From assembly GCA_003647095.1 (NCBI GenBank), contig QMME01000063.1:1-14602 (forward strand): 14,602 nucleotides of DNA, in the 5' to 3' direction. The DNA comes from Deltaproteobacteria bacterium. GTDB lineage: Bacteria; Myxococcota; B64-G9. Both the position numbers and the translations under genes were made by a program. Below, piece after piece: positions 1-9,189 of this stretch. The notes under the pieces were generated by a model. That model searched no databases, was not told where the DNA came from, and saw nothing but the letters and a program-made list of their open reading frames with translations. How positions within the stretch are numbered: position 1 is the first letter of the stretch; each line of letters opens with the position of its first letter.

Positions 1-1
1 C

Positions 2-1063
2 GATGGCAAACCGGTGGGCACCACGCCCTGCCGGGTCGAGAACCTCAAGCTCGGCGAACCCTATACCCTGGAGTTGAAACTTCGGGGGAGGAAAAAGTGG
101 TCTACCCGTTTCACCCTGGACACCACCGAATTGCGTCCCTTCCACGCCCGGCTGCAGGCGCTGCCCTCCGGCAAACCGGCCACGGTGGAGGTCATCACCA
201 CGCCGCCCGGGGCCCGGGTCAGTATCGATGGCCGCGCCCTCAAGGGAACCACCCCCCTGGTCATCAATGATCTGCAGGCGGGCCGGAAGTATACCCTGGT
301 GGCCAGCCTGCCAGGGCGCCGGGACTGGTCCACCAGCTTCGTACCCGAAAGCGGCCGCCGCCTGCAACTGAGCGGGAGCCTTCCCGCCGAGGACAGCGGC
401 AGCAGCAGTTCAACCGGCAAACGCGCCGTGTTCCAGCTCTCGTCGGTACCGCCGGGAGCCAGCTTCAAGCTCGACGGTCGTCCGGTAAGCGGCAGCGTGA
501 CCCTGCGCCCCGGACGCAGCTACCTGCTCACTGCCAGCAAGGAAGGCTACGCACCCTGGTCGGAAAGGCTGCGGCCCCGCCCGGGCCAGAAAAAGACCAT
601 CCTGGCCCGGCTCACCCGCCGCAGCCAGCAAGGCAATACCGGCTCCGGCCCGGCCCTGCTGTCTGTCGATTCCCAGCCCTGGTCGTCGGTGTTCGTTGAC
701 GGCACCCTGATCGGCACCACCCCGGTTGCCAACGTGCGCCTGGCTCCCGGCCGGCACAAGCTGCGCCTGGTCAACGACGAACTCAAGTGCAGCAAGAACA
801 TCACCATCAAGGTGGCCGCCGGGGAGCGGGTAAGCAAGAAGATCGTCTTCGGCCAAGGTTTTCTGCGGGTCATCGCCAAGCCCTGGGCCCATGTGTTCAT
901 CAACGGCCAGAAGGTGGGCACCACGCCCTTCCCCCCCAAGCGTCTCTACGAGGGCACCTACAAGATAGTGCTGAAAAACCCCGCCCTGGGGCGCAGCGAG
1001 GAGCGTGCCGTCAAGATCACCAAAGGCAAGACCGCCCAGGTCAACGTGAATTTCCTGGAATGA
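2..1063 (+). CDS. PEGA-repeat protein, C-terminal part (5' end outside window)
   Basis: The reading frame is already open at base 2, encoding DGKPVGTTPC, and ends at TGA 1061-1063, so the gene enters from the left edge. The GTG at 14 lies inside a repeat and is not the true start. The visible part is almost entirely PEGA-type beta repeats with the pattern P-P/W-x-A-x-V-x-(I/V)-(D/N)-G-x-x-x-G-T-T-P followed by L-x-x-G-x-(Y/H)-x-L. Counting from the GTG at 14, a partial repeat covers about residues 1-48, then repeats span 58-123, 138-201, 214-280 and 282-349, with an SGSSSST linker at 128-134. The third repeat is degenerate and lacks GTTP. PEGA domains usually lie outside the cytoplasm, often C-terminal to Ser/Thr kinase or TPR parts in myxobacteria-like bacteria, and are thought to bind surface polymers or proteins. 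The N-terminal partner is unseen, so the function is open. It converges on the DUF507 gene with 19 bp between the stops. Confidence 0.8.
   Translation, partial: DGKPVGTTPCRVENLKLGEPYTLELKLRGRKKWSTRFTLDTTELRPFHARLQALPSGKPATVEVITTPPGARVSIDGRALKGTTPLVINDLQAGRKYTLVASLPGRRDWSTSFVPESGRRLQLSGSLPAEDSGSSSSTGKRAVFQLSSVPPGASFKLDGRPVSGSVTLRPGRSYLLTASKEGYAPWSERLRPRPGQKKTILARLTRRSQQGNTGSGPALLSVDSQPWSSVFVDGTLIGTTPVANVRLAPGRHKLRLVNDELKCSKNITIKVAAGERVSKKIVFGQGFLRVIAKPWAHVFINGQKVGTTPFPPKRLYEGTYKIVLKNPALGRSEERAVKITKGKTAQVNVNFLE
185..1060 (+). repeat. Array of four complete PEGA-type protein repeats
   Basis: Four complete repeats of about 65 residues lie at nt 185-382, 425-616, 653-853 and 857-1060, after a partial repeat at 2-160. 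The last two are most alike (QPWSSVFVDGTLIGTTP against KPWAHVFINGQKVGTTP). A 17-nt identical string (ggtgggcaccacgccct) occurs at 13-29 and 913-929, in the GTTP-coding parts of the first and last repeats. This fits expansion by duplication with later divergence. Confidence 0.65.
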
Positions 1064-1082
1064 TCACTTCCCGGAATCGGGG

Positions 1083-1601
1083 CTAGGTCAGACCTTTGGC
1101 CCGACGCAATTGCTCCATGGTACGGGAGTAAGCAATTTCCCAGTCACGGGTCCCTTCCTGGATGTTCTTCAGGCGCTTGCGCACCTCGGCATCCAGTTCC
1201 TCGTGCAGGCGCAGATGCTGGCGCATGATGCCGGCCAGGCGTTTTCTCATTATCCGATCCTCGGAATAGACCTCGGCAATACGGTTCGACATCATCAGGA
1301 ACTCGAGGATCTGCTCGATGACGTAGGCTATGGCATCCTCGCCCAACGGCACCCGGCGAATCTCGGCGGCGGCCCGCCGGGCCTCACCGTAACGACTCGA
1401 GGGCCAGCCGCGGGCCTGCAACAATTTGCGGGCGGTGTTGCCCACCTCGTTCTCGGCCCGCACGTACTCGTTGAGGATGGCCTCGAAATCCTTGACCGTC
1501 TCACCCTCGAGTCCTTCATCGATCTCGATGTCGCCGGCGGCGACAAGTTTTTCCACCATGTCACGGGCAATGGCGCTGACCTGTTTGGGATACAATTTCA
1601 T
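1083..1601 (-). CDS. DUF507 family protein
   Basis: This 172-residue all-helical, highly charged protein matches the DUF507 family by its MKLYPKQVSAIARDMVEKL start and its C-terminal block with EVRKRLKNIQEGTRDWEIAY. The family is common in deltaproteobacteria and related phyla and has no established function. No signal peptide or membrane segment is visible, so it is probably cytosolic. The protein seems to be two copies of one unit: residues about 49-80 (ENEVGNTARKLLQARGWPSS onward) resemble 132-165 (HEELDAEVRKRLKNIQEGTR onward). The ATG at 1601 is preceded by AGGGAGG with a 9-nt spacer, a strong ribosome site. The gene is last in the ispDF-to-DUF507 cluster, 52 nt after uvrC, and may also have its own promoter in that gap. 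Confidence 0.85.
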   Translation of the reverse strand: MKLYPKQVSAIARDMVEKLVAAGDIEIDEGLEGETVKDFEAILNEYVRAENEVGNTARKLLQARGWPSSRYGEARRAAAEIRRVPLGEDAIAYVIEQILEFLMMSNRIAEVYSEDRIMRKRLAGIMRQHLRLHEELDAEVRKRLKNIQEGTRDWEIAYSRTMEQLRRAKGLT

Positions 1602-1628
1602 GAAGCCGGCCCTCCCTGGCCTATTCCA

Positions 1629-1657
1629 GTCCTACAGCCCCCCCGGCCCCTGGTCAA
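1629..1657 (-). promoter_or_regulatory. Candidate sigma70-type promoter for the DUF507 gene
   Basis: On the minus strand TTGACC (1657-1652) is followed after 17 nt by TAGGAC (1634-1629). The -35 element matches consensus at 5 of 6 positions and the -10 at 3 of 6. A transcript would start near 1622, about 20 nt before the DUF507 ATG and upstream of its Shine-Dalgarno site. The -35 element overlaps the end of uvrC. It is a pattern match only and may be chance. Confidence 0.25.
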
Positions 1658-3579
1658 GCACGATCTACCGATTCACCGGTCCCCGGCGGACACACTAGCT
1701 GCTGCGCGAGAAACTCCTGCAGGCGCCCGGCCAGCCGGGCCGAGATTCCCCTGACCTGGAGCAACTCGGCCGGTGTCGCCCGGGACATTCTTTCCAGGCT
1801 GCCGAAATGATCGAGCAGGCGCCGGCGCAACACCGGCCCCACTCCCGCCACCTGCTCCAGGGTGGTATTCAGCTGCCCGCGGCCGCGCAGGCGGCGGTGA
1901 TGGCCGATGGCAAAACGGTGAGCCTCGTCGCGAGCCTGCGCCAGCAGGTACAGCTCCTCGTGGCCCGCCTTGACCAGCCAGGGATTCTTGCGCCCGGGCC
2001 GGTAAACCTCGTCGTGGATCTGCTGGCCCCGGCGGCGGCGCGCCCGTCCCTTGGCGATGGCCGCCAGTTCCACCTCCACCCCCAACTCGGCGAGCAAGTC
2101 GGCCACCACCCGCAGGTGTCCGCGGCCACCATCCAGCAGCAGCAGGTCGGGCAGCGGTTTCTGCTCGGCCTGCAGTCGCTGCAGGCGTCGTTGCACCACC
2201 TCGCGCATCATCTGCAGGTCATCGTCCAGCGGGGAGCGGCGAATGCGGTAGTGGCGATACAGCTGCGGCCGGGGCTGGCCCCGCAGCAACACGCTGACCG
2301 CACCCACGCTCTCGCGTCCGCCCGTGGTGGACAGGTCAACGCACTCGATGCGCTCCGGCAGCCGGCCCAGCCCCAGGCGTTGCTGCAGGCGCAGCAGGCG
2401 CTCTCTCCCGCGTTCCTGCACCTCCAGGCGCTGCTGCAGGGCCTGGCCGGCATTGCGGCGGGCCATCTCCAGCAGTCGGCCGGCGGTACCACGGGTGCTG
2501 GAATGTACCTTGACGCGCCGGCCCCGCAACTGTTCCAGCCACAGCCCCAGCGCCTCCAGGTCGTGCCGGCCCTCACCACCGACCAGGGCCAGCCGGTCCA
2601 CCAGCAGTCTCCCGGGTACGTCGGCACCACTGGAGTAATGCTGTACCAGCAGCTGACGCAGGCTGTCTGTGGCCGGCGCCTGGAGCAGGTTGAAGGGTAA
2701 CTGGGTCACCCCCAGCAGACAACCGTCGCGTACCTGCATGATCAACGCCAGCGCCTGTTCCTGCTGGCTGGCCAGGGCCACCACGTCGACGTCGCCCCGG
2801 TTGGACTCCACGATGGCCTGCTGCGCCAATGCCTTCCGGGCCGCCTGCCAGCGATCGCGCAGGCGGGCGGCCACCTCGAAATCGAGTCGGGCCGCGGCCT
2901 GCTGCATGCGCTGTTCGAGCGCCTGCAACACCTCCCGGCGCCGGCCACGCAGGAAGCGCTGGGCCTGGCGCACCCGCTCGGCATACTCCTGCTGGTCGAT
3001 GAGCCCCGTGCAGGGAGCACTGCAGCGACCCATCTGGTACAGCAGGCAGGGGCGACTGCGCCCGGCCAGGCGGCGATCGCTGCAAGTGCGCAGCCCGTAA
3101 GCCTGTTGCACCAGGCGCAATAGCTGGCGAGCCTGGCGGGACGAGGTGTAGGGACCGTACCAGCGGCCCGCGGGATGTTCCCCCGTGGCCCGGGGCCGGC
3201 GGCGGGCCAGCACCAGGCGGGGAAACTCGCCAGCGCCGATGAGCAGGGAGAGGAAATTCTTGTCGTCGGTGAGATCCACGTTGAAGCGCGGATGCAATTG
3301 CTGCACCAGCCGCCGTTCCAGCACCAGGGCATCCTTCTCGGTGGGGGTGAGCACCACCTCGATGTCGTGCAGCAGCCGTCCCAGCCGGCGGACGAAGGGG
3401 CGATTGTCGCCGGAGCGGCGGAAATAGCTGCGTACCCGGGCGCGCAGGTTGCGGGCCTTGCCCACGTAGAGCACCGCCCCGGAGCGGTCTCTCATGATGT
3501 AGACCCCGCTTTCCGTCGGCAGGGAAGCCAGCATGCGCTGCAACTGCCCGGGCTCCAGGACTGGGGTTTCGTCTTCCAT
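1654..3579 (-). CDS. uvrC: Excinuclease ABC subunit C (UvrC)
   Basis: UvrC makes the two incisions flanking a lesion after UvrA and UvrB load, in cytosolic nucleotide excision repair. All 641 residues look intact. The N-terminal GIY-YIG nuclease shows GVYIM at 25-29 and LYVGKARNLRARV at 37-49, with the family glutamate in LVLE at 88. Four cysteines (166, 178, 186, 190) have the spacing of the conserved set reported to hold an iron-sulfur cluster in E. coli UvrC. The UVR motif that contacts UvrB is at about 223-254. The RNase H-like 5' nuclease keeps Asp415 (ECVDLS), Asp453/454, Asp483 (LLDGG) and His554 (EAHRFAI). Paired helix-hairpin-helix motifs lie at about 572-624 (VAGVGP, VRGISA). The common D-I-S-H motif reads D-L-S-T here. 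The ATG is 3 nt after the uvrB stop (TGAACCATG) without a strong Shine-Dalgarno, which suggests translational coupling. Confidence 0.97.
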   Translation of the reverse strand: MEDETPVLEPGQLQRMLASLPTESGVYIMRDRSGAVLYVGKARNLRARVRSYFRRSGDNRPFVRRLGRLLHDIEVVLTPTEKDALVLERRLVQQLHPRFNVDLTDDKNFLSLLIGAGEFPRLVLARRRPRATGEHPAGRWYGPYTSSRQARQLLRLVQQAYGLRTCSDRRLAGRSRPCLLYQMGRCSAPCTGLIDQQEYAERVRQAQRFLRGRRREVLQALEQRMQQAAARLDFEVAARLRDRWQAARKALAQQAIVESNRGDVDVVALASQQEQALALIMQVRDGCLLGVTQLPFNLLQAPATDSLRQLLVQHYSSGADVPGRLLVDRLALVGGEGRHDLEALGLWLEQLRGRRVKVHSSTRGTAGRLLEMARRNAGQALQQRLEVQERGRERLLRLQQRLGLGRLPERIECVDLSTTGGRESVGAVSVLLRGQPRPQLYRHYRIRRSPLDDDLQMMREVVQRRLQRLQAEQKPLPDLLLLDGGRGHLRVVADLLAELGVEVELAAIAKGRARRRRGQQIHDEVYRPGRKNPWLVKAGHEELYLLAQARDEAHRFAIGHHRRLRGRGQLNTTLEQVAGVGPVLRRRLLDHFGSLERMSRATPAELLQVRGISARLAGRLQEFLAQQLVCPPGTGESVDRA

Positions 3580-3582
3580 GGT

Positions 3583-5571
3583 TCAGCTCACTCGCAGGCG
3601 CCACTGCTTGAGAGTCTTGATGCGATCGCGCAGCTCCGCGGCCCGCTCGAACTCCAGTGCCTCGGCGGCCGAGCGCATCTGGCGTTCGAGCTGCGCCAGG
3701 CGGCCGGTGAAGTTCTCCTCGTCGAGAAGAAACTCGACATTCTCCCCCTCCGGAACGGTCGCCGCGGCCGCTTCCTCGCCCGGCAGCGGTCCGGGCAGGG
3801 CCTTGACAATGGAACGCGGTTCGATGCCATGCTCGCGGTTGAAGCGCTCCTGCAGGCGCCGGCGTCGTTGGGTCTCGTCCAGGGCCTGCTGCAACGCAGG
3901 CGTCATGCGCTCGGCGTAGAAGATCACCCGGCCCTCCAGGTGACGAGCCGCCCGGCCGGCCGTCTGCACCAGAGCGGTGGCGCTGCGCAGGAATCCCTCG
4001 CGATCGGCGTCCAGGACCGCCACCAGCGCCACCTCGGGAATGTCCAGCCCCTCTCGCAGCAGGTTGATGCCCACCAGCACGTCGAACTCGCCCCGGCGCA
4101 GGTCGCGTACTATGGCCAGCCGTTGCAAGGTATCGATGTCAGAGTGGAGGTAGCGGGCGCGGATGCCTTGCTCTTCCAGGTGATCGGTCAATTCCTCGGC
4201 CAGACGCTTGGTCAGGGTAGTTACCAGCACCCGCTGGCCGGCCGCCACCGCCCGGGAGATCTCTCCCAGGACGTCCTCCACCTGGCTGGCCGCCGGCCGC
4301 ACCAGGGTTTGTGGGTCCAGCAAACCGGTGGGACGGTTGATCTGCTCCACCAGCACTCCTCCGGCCAGGCCAATCTCGAACTCGGCCGGGGTGGCCGAAA
4401 CATAGATACACTGACCGACCCGGGCGGCAAACTCCTCGTAGCTCAGCGGCCGGTTGTCCAGGGCCGAGGGCAGCCGAAATCCGTGCTCCACCAGGGTCTG
4501 CTTGCGCGAGCGATCACCACGCACCATGCCCTTGATCTGCGGCAGGGTCTGGTGGCTCTCGTCGATGACCACCACGGTATCGCCGGGCAGGTACTCGATC
4601 AACGTTGCCGGCGGTTCGCCGGGCCGGCGCCCGGAAAGGTGGCGCGAGTAGTTTTCCACCCCGTGGCAGTAGCCCATCTGCTCGAGCATTTCCAGGTCAT
4701 AGTTGGTACGTTGTTCCAGGCGCTGGGCCTCCAGCAGGCGACCCTGCGCACGCAGTTGTTCCAGGCGCTGCTCGAGCTCCGCGGCGATGGTCTGCAGCGC
4801 CTGGCGCCGCACCCCTTCCCCGGTCACGTAGTGGCTGCCGGGATACACCGCCACCTGCTCGAGCGGCTCCAGGCGCCGTCCGCGCAAGGGATCCAGCAGG
4901 TGGATCGACTCCACCTCGTCTCCCCAGAAGCTGACCCGCAGGGCCCGCTCCTCCTCGTAGACGGGAAAGATGTCCACCACCTCCCCGCGCACCCGGAAGG
5001 TGCCCCGGTGGAAATCGATGTCGTTGCGGTTGTAATGAATCTCCACCAGTCGGCGCAGTAACTGGTCGCGGCCCAGCGCCTGGCCGCAAGCGATATCCAC
5101 GCGCATGTGCCCGTAGTTTTCCACCGGTCCCAGGCCGAATATGCAGGAGACCGAGGCCACGATGATGACGTCGCGCCGGGTGAGCAGGGCATGCGTGGCC
5201 ACGTGGCGCAGGCGATCGATCTCGTCGTTGATGGCGGCATCCTTCTCGATGTAGGTATCGCTCTGGGGAATGTAGGCCTCGGGCTGGTAGTAATCGTAAT
5301 AGGAGACGAAGAAGCAAACGGCGTTGCCGGGAAAGAACTCGCGGAACTCGGCATAGAGCTGCCCGGCCAGGGTCTTGTTGTGGGCGATGACCAGCGCTGG
5401 ACGCTGCACCCGCTCCAGCACCTTGGCGATGGTGAAGGTCTTGCCCGAGCCGGTCACCCCCAGCAGCACCTGGTGGCGCTCCCCACGCTGGAGACCGGCT
5501 ACCAGTTCCTCGATGGCCCGGGGCTGGTCTCCGGCCGGCTGGAAGGCGCTTGCCAGTTCGAGCCCGGGCAT
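3583..5571 (-). CDS. uvrB: Excinuclease ABC subunit B (UvrB)
   Basis: UvrB is the damage-verifying helicase-like ATPase of nucleotide excision repair. It receives DNA from UvrA and recruits UvrC. The 662 residues are full length. Visible in order are Walker A GVTGSGKT (38-45), AHNKTLAGQL (63-72), the strand-separating beta-hairpin with YYDYYQPEAYIPQSDTYIEK (91-110), Walker B VIDESH (335-340), VSATPAE (391-397), the GINLLREGLDIPEV block (501-514), helicase motif VI as QTAGRAARH (536-544, usually QTIGRAARN), and a C-terminal UVR motif (about 627-658) that pairs with the one in UvrC. A variable Ala/Glu-rich linker sits at about 596-612. The gene begins 10 nt after the cysS stop, with a modest AGGCGG upstream, and ends 3 nt before uvrC. 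Adjacent uvrB and uvrC would give coordinated levels of the two interacting subunits. uvrA is not in the window. Confidence 0.98.
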   Translation of the reverse strand: MPGLELASAFQPAGDQPRAIEELVAGLQRGERHQVLLGVTGSGKTFTIAKVLERVQRPALVIAHNKTLAGQLYAEFREFFPGNAVCFFVSYYDYYQPEAYIPQSDTYIEKDAAINDEIDRLRHVATHALLTRRDVIIVASVSCIFGLGPVENYGHMRVDIACGQALGRDQLLRRLVEIHYNRNDIDFHRGTFRVRGEVVDIFPVYEEERALRVSFWGDEVESIHLLDPLRGRRLEPLEQVAVYPGSHYVTGEGVRRQALQTIAAELEQRLEQLRAQGRLLEAQRLEQRTNYDLEMLEQMGYCHGVENYSRHLSGRRPGEPPATLIEYLPGDTVVVIDESHQTLPQIKGMVRGDRSRKQTLVEHGFRLPSALDNRPLSYEEFAARVGQCIYVSATPAEFEIGLAGGVLVEQINRPTGLLDPQTLVRPAASQVEDVLGEISRAVAAGQRVLVTTLTKRLAEELTDHLEEQGIRARYLHSDIDTLQRLAIVRDLRRGEFDVLVGINLLREGLDIPEVALVAVLDADREGFLRSATALVQTAGRAARHLEGRVIFYAERMTPALQQALDETQRRRRLQERFNREHGIEPRSIVKALPGPLPGEEAAAATVPEGENVEFLLDEENFTGRLAQLERQMRSAAEALEFERAAELRDRIKTLKQWRLRVS

Positions 5572-5581
5572 GTCCGGCCGC

Positions 5582-7156
<1,575 letters not shown>

Positions 7157-7177
7157 TCGCTTTCTCCTCGCCTTTGT

Positions 7178-7822
7178 TCAGTCCAGACGGCCCCGCAGGC
7201 GCCAGGCCAGCCACAGGTTCCATAACCACAACAACAGCAGCACTCCCAGCAGGGCCGGGGCCCACCAGGCGCTTCCGGGTGCCCGACCATCGCGCAGCAG
7301 GAATAGGGGCCCCCGGGCCGGAGCGGAGGTGAAGTGCTGCCGGTAATACTCCACCACCGGCTGGTAGCGCCGGTTTTCGGAAACATCCAGCAGCCAGCCA
7401 CTGAAAGTGCCGTCTTCCGCCCCCAGGCAGGGTTCCTCGATGGCGGCGGGTTTCTCCAGCAAAATACGCGCCGCCTGTTCGGAACCCATCAGGAAAGCGT
7501 ATTTCACCGTTCCTCCCAGCAGCTTGGAGCGAATGCACATGTCCCGGGCGATACCGGCAATGCGCACGAAACCACCCGCAGGAAGGTGACCGGCCGGCAG
7601 GTCCTCGGCCCGACCCAGGTCGAGCGGCTGGCGCGGCTTAAAAAAGTAGGCCAGGTCACCGGCCAGCATCCAGGCCAGCAGTGCCGCCAGCAGTGGCACC
7701 AGCAGGCAGGTCAACCGGGCCCGGCGCCACAGGCGGCGCAGGCGCTGCCGTTCGGCCGCCAGATCCGCGCCGTCCAGCTCGCTGGCATCGGGCAGCGCTG
7801 CTTGTTCTTCGGCTTCAGTCAC
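7178..7822 (-). CDS. Two-helix membrane protein of unknown function
   Basis: I do not recognise this 214-residue protein. The N terminus is charged and probably cytosolic (TEAEEQAALPDASELDGAD, then an Arg-rich helix at 26-36). A hydrophobic segment follows at about 37-54, then an external-type region of about 125 residues, a second hydrophobic segment at about 186-207, and a short basic tail. The middle region opens with YFFKPRQPLDLGRAEDL and GGFVRIAGIARD, a pattern that could form a small beta-barrel. Its three cysteines after the first helix (96, 132, and Cys39 at the membrane face) form no obvious motif. The GTG start at 7822 overlaps the ispDF stop by 8 nt and has GGGAG about 7 nt upstream, so translation is probably coupled to ispDF. 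It is followed after 21 nt by cysS. The tight placement argues it is a real, co-expressed gene. No function is assigned. Confidence 0.75.
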   Translation of the reverse strand: MTEAEEQAALPDASELDGADLAAERQRLRRLWRRARLTCLLVPLLAALLAWMLAGDLAYFFKPRQPLDLGRAEDLPAGHLPAGGFVRIAGIARDMCIRSKLLGGTVKYAFLMGSEQAARILLEKPAAIEEPCLGAEDGTFSGWLLDVSENRRYQPVVEYYRQHFTSAPARGPLFLLRDGRAPGSAWWAPALLGVLLLLWLWNLWLAWRLRGRLD

Positions 7823-8990
7823 CCGTCTGCTCCCAACCAGTCAATACCGCCACCGCCTGGGCGGCAACGGCCTCACCGGTTCCGGTAACACCCAGGCCCT
7901 CCTCGCTGGTGGCCTTGAACCCCACTTGCCCGGGAGCGAGCCCCAGCACCGTGGCCACTCGCCCGGCCATCTCCACCAGATAGCCGGCCAGCCGGGGCCG
8001 CTGGGCCACGATGGTGACATCGACCGAGGTTACGGTGAACCCGGCTCCTTCAACCAGGCCGCGGGTGCGGCGCAGCAACTCCAGCGAGGAGATCCCTGCC
8101 AGGCCGGGGTCGTCGTCGGGGAAATGGCGACCGATGTCACCAAGCCCGGCAGCTCCCAGGATGGCATCCATGAGTGCGTGCAGGGCCACGTCCCCGTCCG
8201 AATGTGCCAGGGCTCCCCGGGAATGCGAGATCTCCACCCCGCCCAGCACCAGCCGGCGCCCCGGTACCAGCCGGTGAACATCGTAACCGATACCCACCCG
8301 CGGCGGTGCCGCCAGCAGGCGTTGCAGATCGCCGCGCTCGGTAATCTTGATATTGTCCACCTCGCCCTCCACCCAGGCTACCGGATGCCCGCTCGCTTCC
8401 ACCAGGGCGGCATCGTCGGTGAAATCCTGCTCTCCGGCCTGCCGGTAGGCCCGGTGCAGGATCTCCAGGCGGAATCCCTGGGGAGTCTGGGCCAGGCCCA
8501 GACGTCTACGATCGAGAGTGCCGCCCACTCGTCCATTCTCTTCCAGGCGCTTGACGGTGTCCCGCGGAGTCACCACCGGCACGCAGGCGCCATGTTCGCG
8601 GGCACCCGCCAGAACGCGCTCAACCAGCTCCGCGCTCGGGCGCGGGCGTACCCCGTCGTGCACCAGTACCAGGCCGTCGTCGTCCGGCAACACCTGCAGC
8701 GCCGCCTGTACCGAGTCACGCCGACGCCGCCCGCCGGCCACCAGCTGCACCCGGGACTCGTTCTGCAACTCCGCGGGTAAAAGCTGGCGCCGTCGTTCCT
8801 GCCCGGGAGGCACCGCCACCACCAGGCCCTGCCAGTGACCGGCCGCCCACAAGGCTCGCAGGGTGTGCTGCAGCAGGCTCTGCCCGCCCCAGCTCACGAA
8901 CTGCTTGGGCCGGTCGCCGCCGAAACGCTCGCCGCGTCCGGCCGCCACCACAATCGCCCAGACCGCCTGATCCTGGTTACCGGCAACCAT
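7815..8990 (-). CDS. ispDF: Bifunctional IspD-IspF (MEP cytidylyltransferase / MECDP synthase)
   Basis: The fused enzyme carries two non-consecutive steps of the MEP isoprenoid pathway: IspD makes CDP-methylerythritol and IspF cyclises CDP-ME phosphate to MEcPP. In 391 residues, IspD occupies about 10-228, with the nucleotide loop VVAAGRGERFGGDRPKQF (14-31), DSVQAAL (92-98), VHDGVRP (110-116), QTPQGF (168-173) and TDDAALVE (191-198). IspF occupies about 231-387 with GIGYDVHRL (233-241), LAHSDGD (261-267), a DIGRHFPD block and GFKATSEEGLGVTG (357-370). The expected metal ligands Asp237, His239 and His263 are present. I chose the ATG at 8990, preceded by GGTGAG. An in-frame ATG at 9032 would add 14 residues (MFFFGRRDSGHGEK) unlike IspD and has no clear Shine-Dalgarno. 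Fused IspDF is known in alpha-, epsilon- and some deltaproteobacteria. This is the first gene of the minus-strand cluster. IspE, the intervening step, is not here. Confidence 0.96.
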   Translation of the reverse strand: MVAGNQDQAVWAIVVAAGRGERFGGDRPKQFVSWGGQSLLQHTLRALWAAGHWQGLVVAVPPGQERRRQLLPAELQNESRVQLVAGGRRRRDSVQAALQVLPDDDGLVLVHDGVRPRPSAELVERVLAGAREHGACVPVVTPRDTVKRLEENGRVGGTLDRRRLGLAQTPQGFRLEILHRAYRQAGEQDFTDDAALVEASGHPVAWVEGEVDNIKITERGDLQRLLAAPPRVGIGYDVHRLVPGRRLVLGGVEISHSRGALAHSDGDVALHALMDAILGAAGLGDIGRHFPDDDPGLAGISSLELLRRTRGLVEGAGFTVTSVDVTIVAQRPRLAGYLVEMAGRVATVLGLAPGQVGFKATSEEGLGVTGTGEAVAAQAVAVLTGWEQTGD

Positions 8991-9153
8991 TTTCTCACCG
9001 TGACCGGAATCCCTCCGGCCGAAGAAAAACAATTACCAGATGCCGGCGGAGGCCACAAGAGCCCCCTGATCGGGCGCCGCTGGAGCGCTCCTCTTCCAAC
9101 CCGTTTCCGCCACCCGGCCAGCTGCGTGGCGGTACCGGGCCTCGCGGGAGCGA

Positions 9154-9183
9154 TTGACCCTCACCCAATCGGTCTGCTATGCA
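9154..9183 (+). promoter_or_regulatory. Candidate promoter of the Nudix-AMMECR1 operon
   Basis: TTGACC (9154-9159) is followed after 18 nt by TATGCA (9178-9183), which is preceded by TGC as in an extended -10 element. The -35 matches consensus at 5 of 6 positions and the -10 at 3 of 6. Transcription starting about 7 nt downstream would begin at or next to the Nudix ATG at 9190, so the mRNA could be leaderless. That fits the lack of a Shine-Dalgarno before this ATG. The same TTG could instead be a translation start at 9154. Pattern match only. Confidence 0.35.
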
Positions 9184-9189
9184 TCTTCC

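Noticed and set aside
1070..1081. Possible terminator hairpin CCCG-GAAT-CGGG between the PEGA and DUF507 genes
   Set aside because: The stem is only 4 bp and there is no T-tract on either strand, so it is too weak to call.
3175..5061. 628-codon open frame on the plus strand
   Set aside because: It is antisense to the unmistakable uvrC and uvrB genes. High GC content keeps the opposite frame free of stops, and the translated product shows low-complexity His/Gln/Leu-rich sequence with no family motif.
8991..9032. 14-residue N-terminal extension of IspDF from the ATG at 9032
   Set aside because: MFFFGRRDSGHGEK is not part of any IspD fold and no Shine-Dalgarno precedes that ATG, whereas GGTGAG lies just upstream of the ATG at 8990.
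8991..9060. TTGTGG-N17-TAATTG on the minus strand as the ispDF promoter
   Set aside because: Both hexamers are poor matches. The AT-rich patch at 9021-9037 may still be part of the true promoter, but I cannot place it.
9082..9091. Perfect 10-bp palindrome GGAGCGCTCC in the ispDF/Nudix divergent spacer
   Set aside because: Short GC palindromes are frequent in DNA of this composition and it does not overlap a promoter element I can support. It is worth keeping only if it is conserved in relatives.
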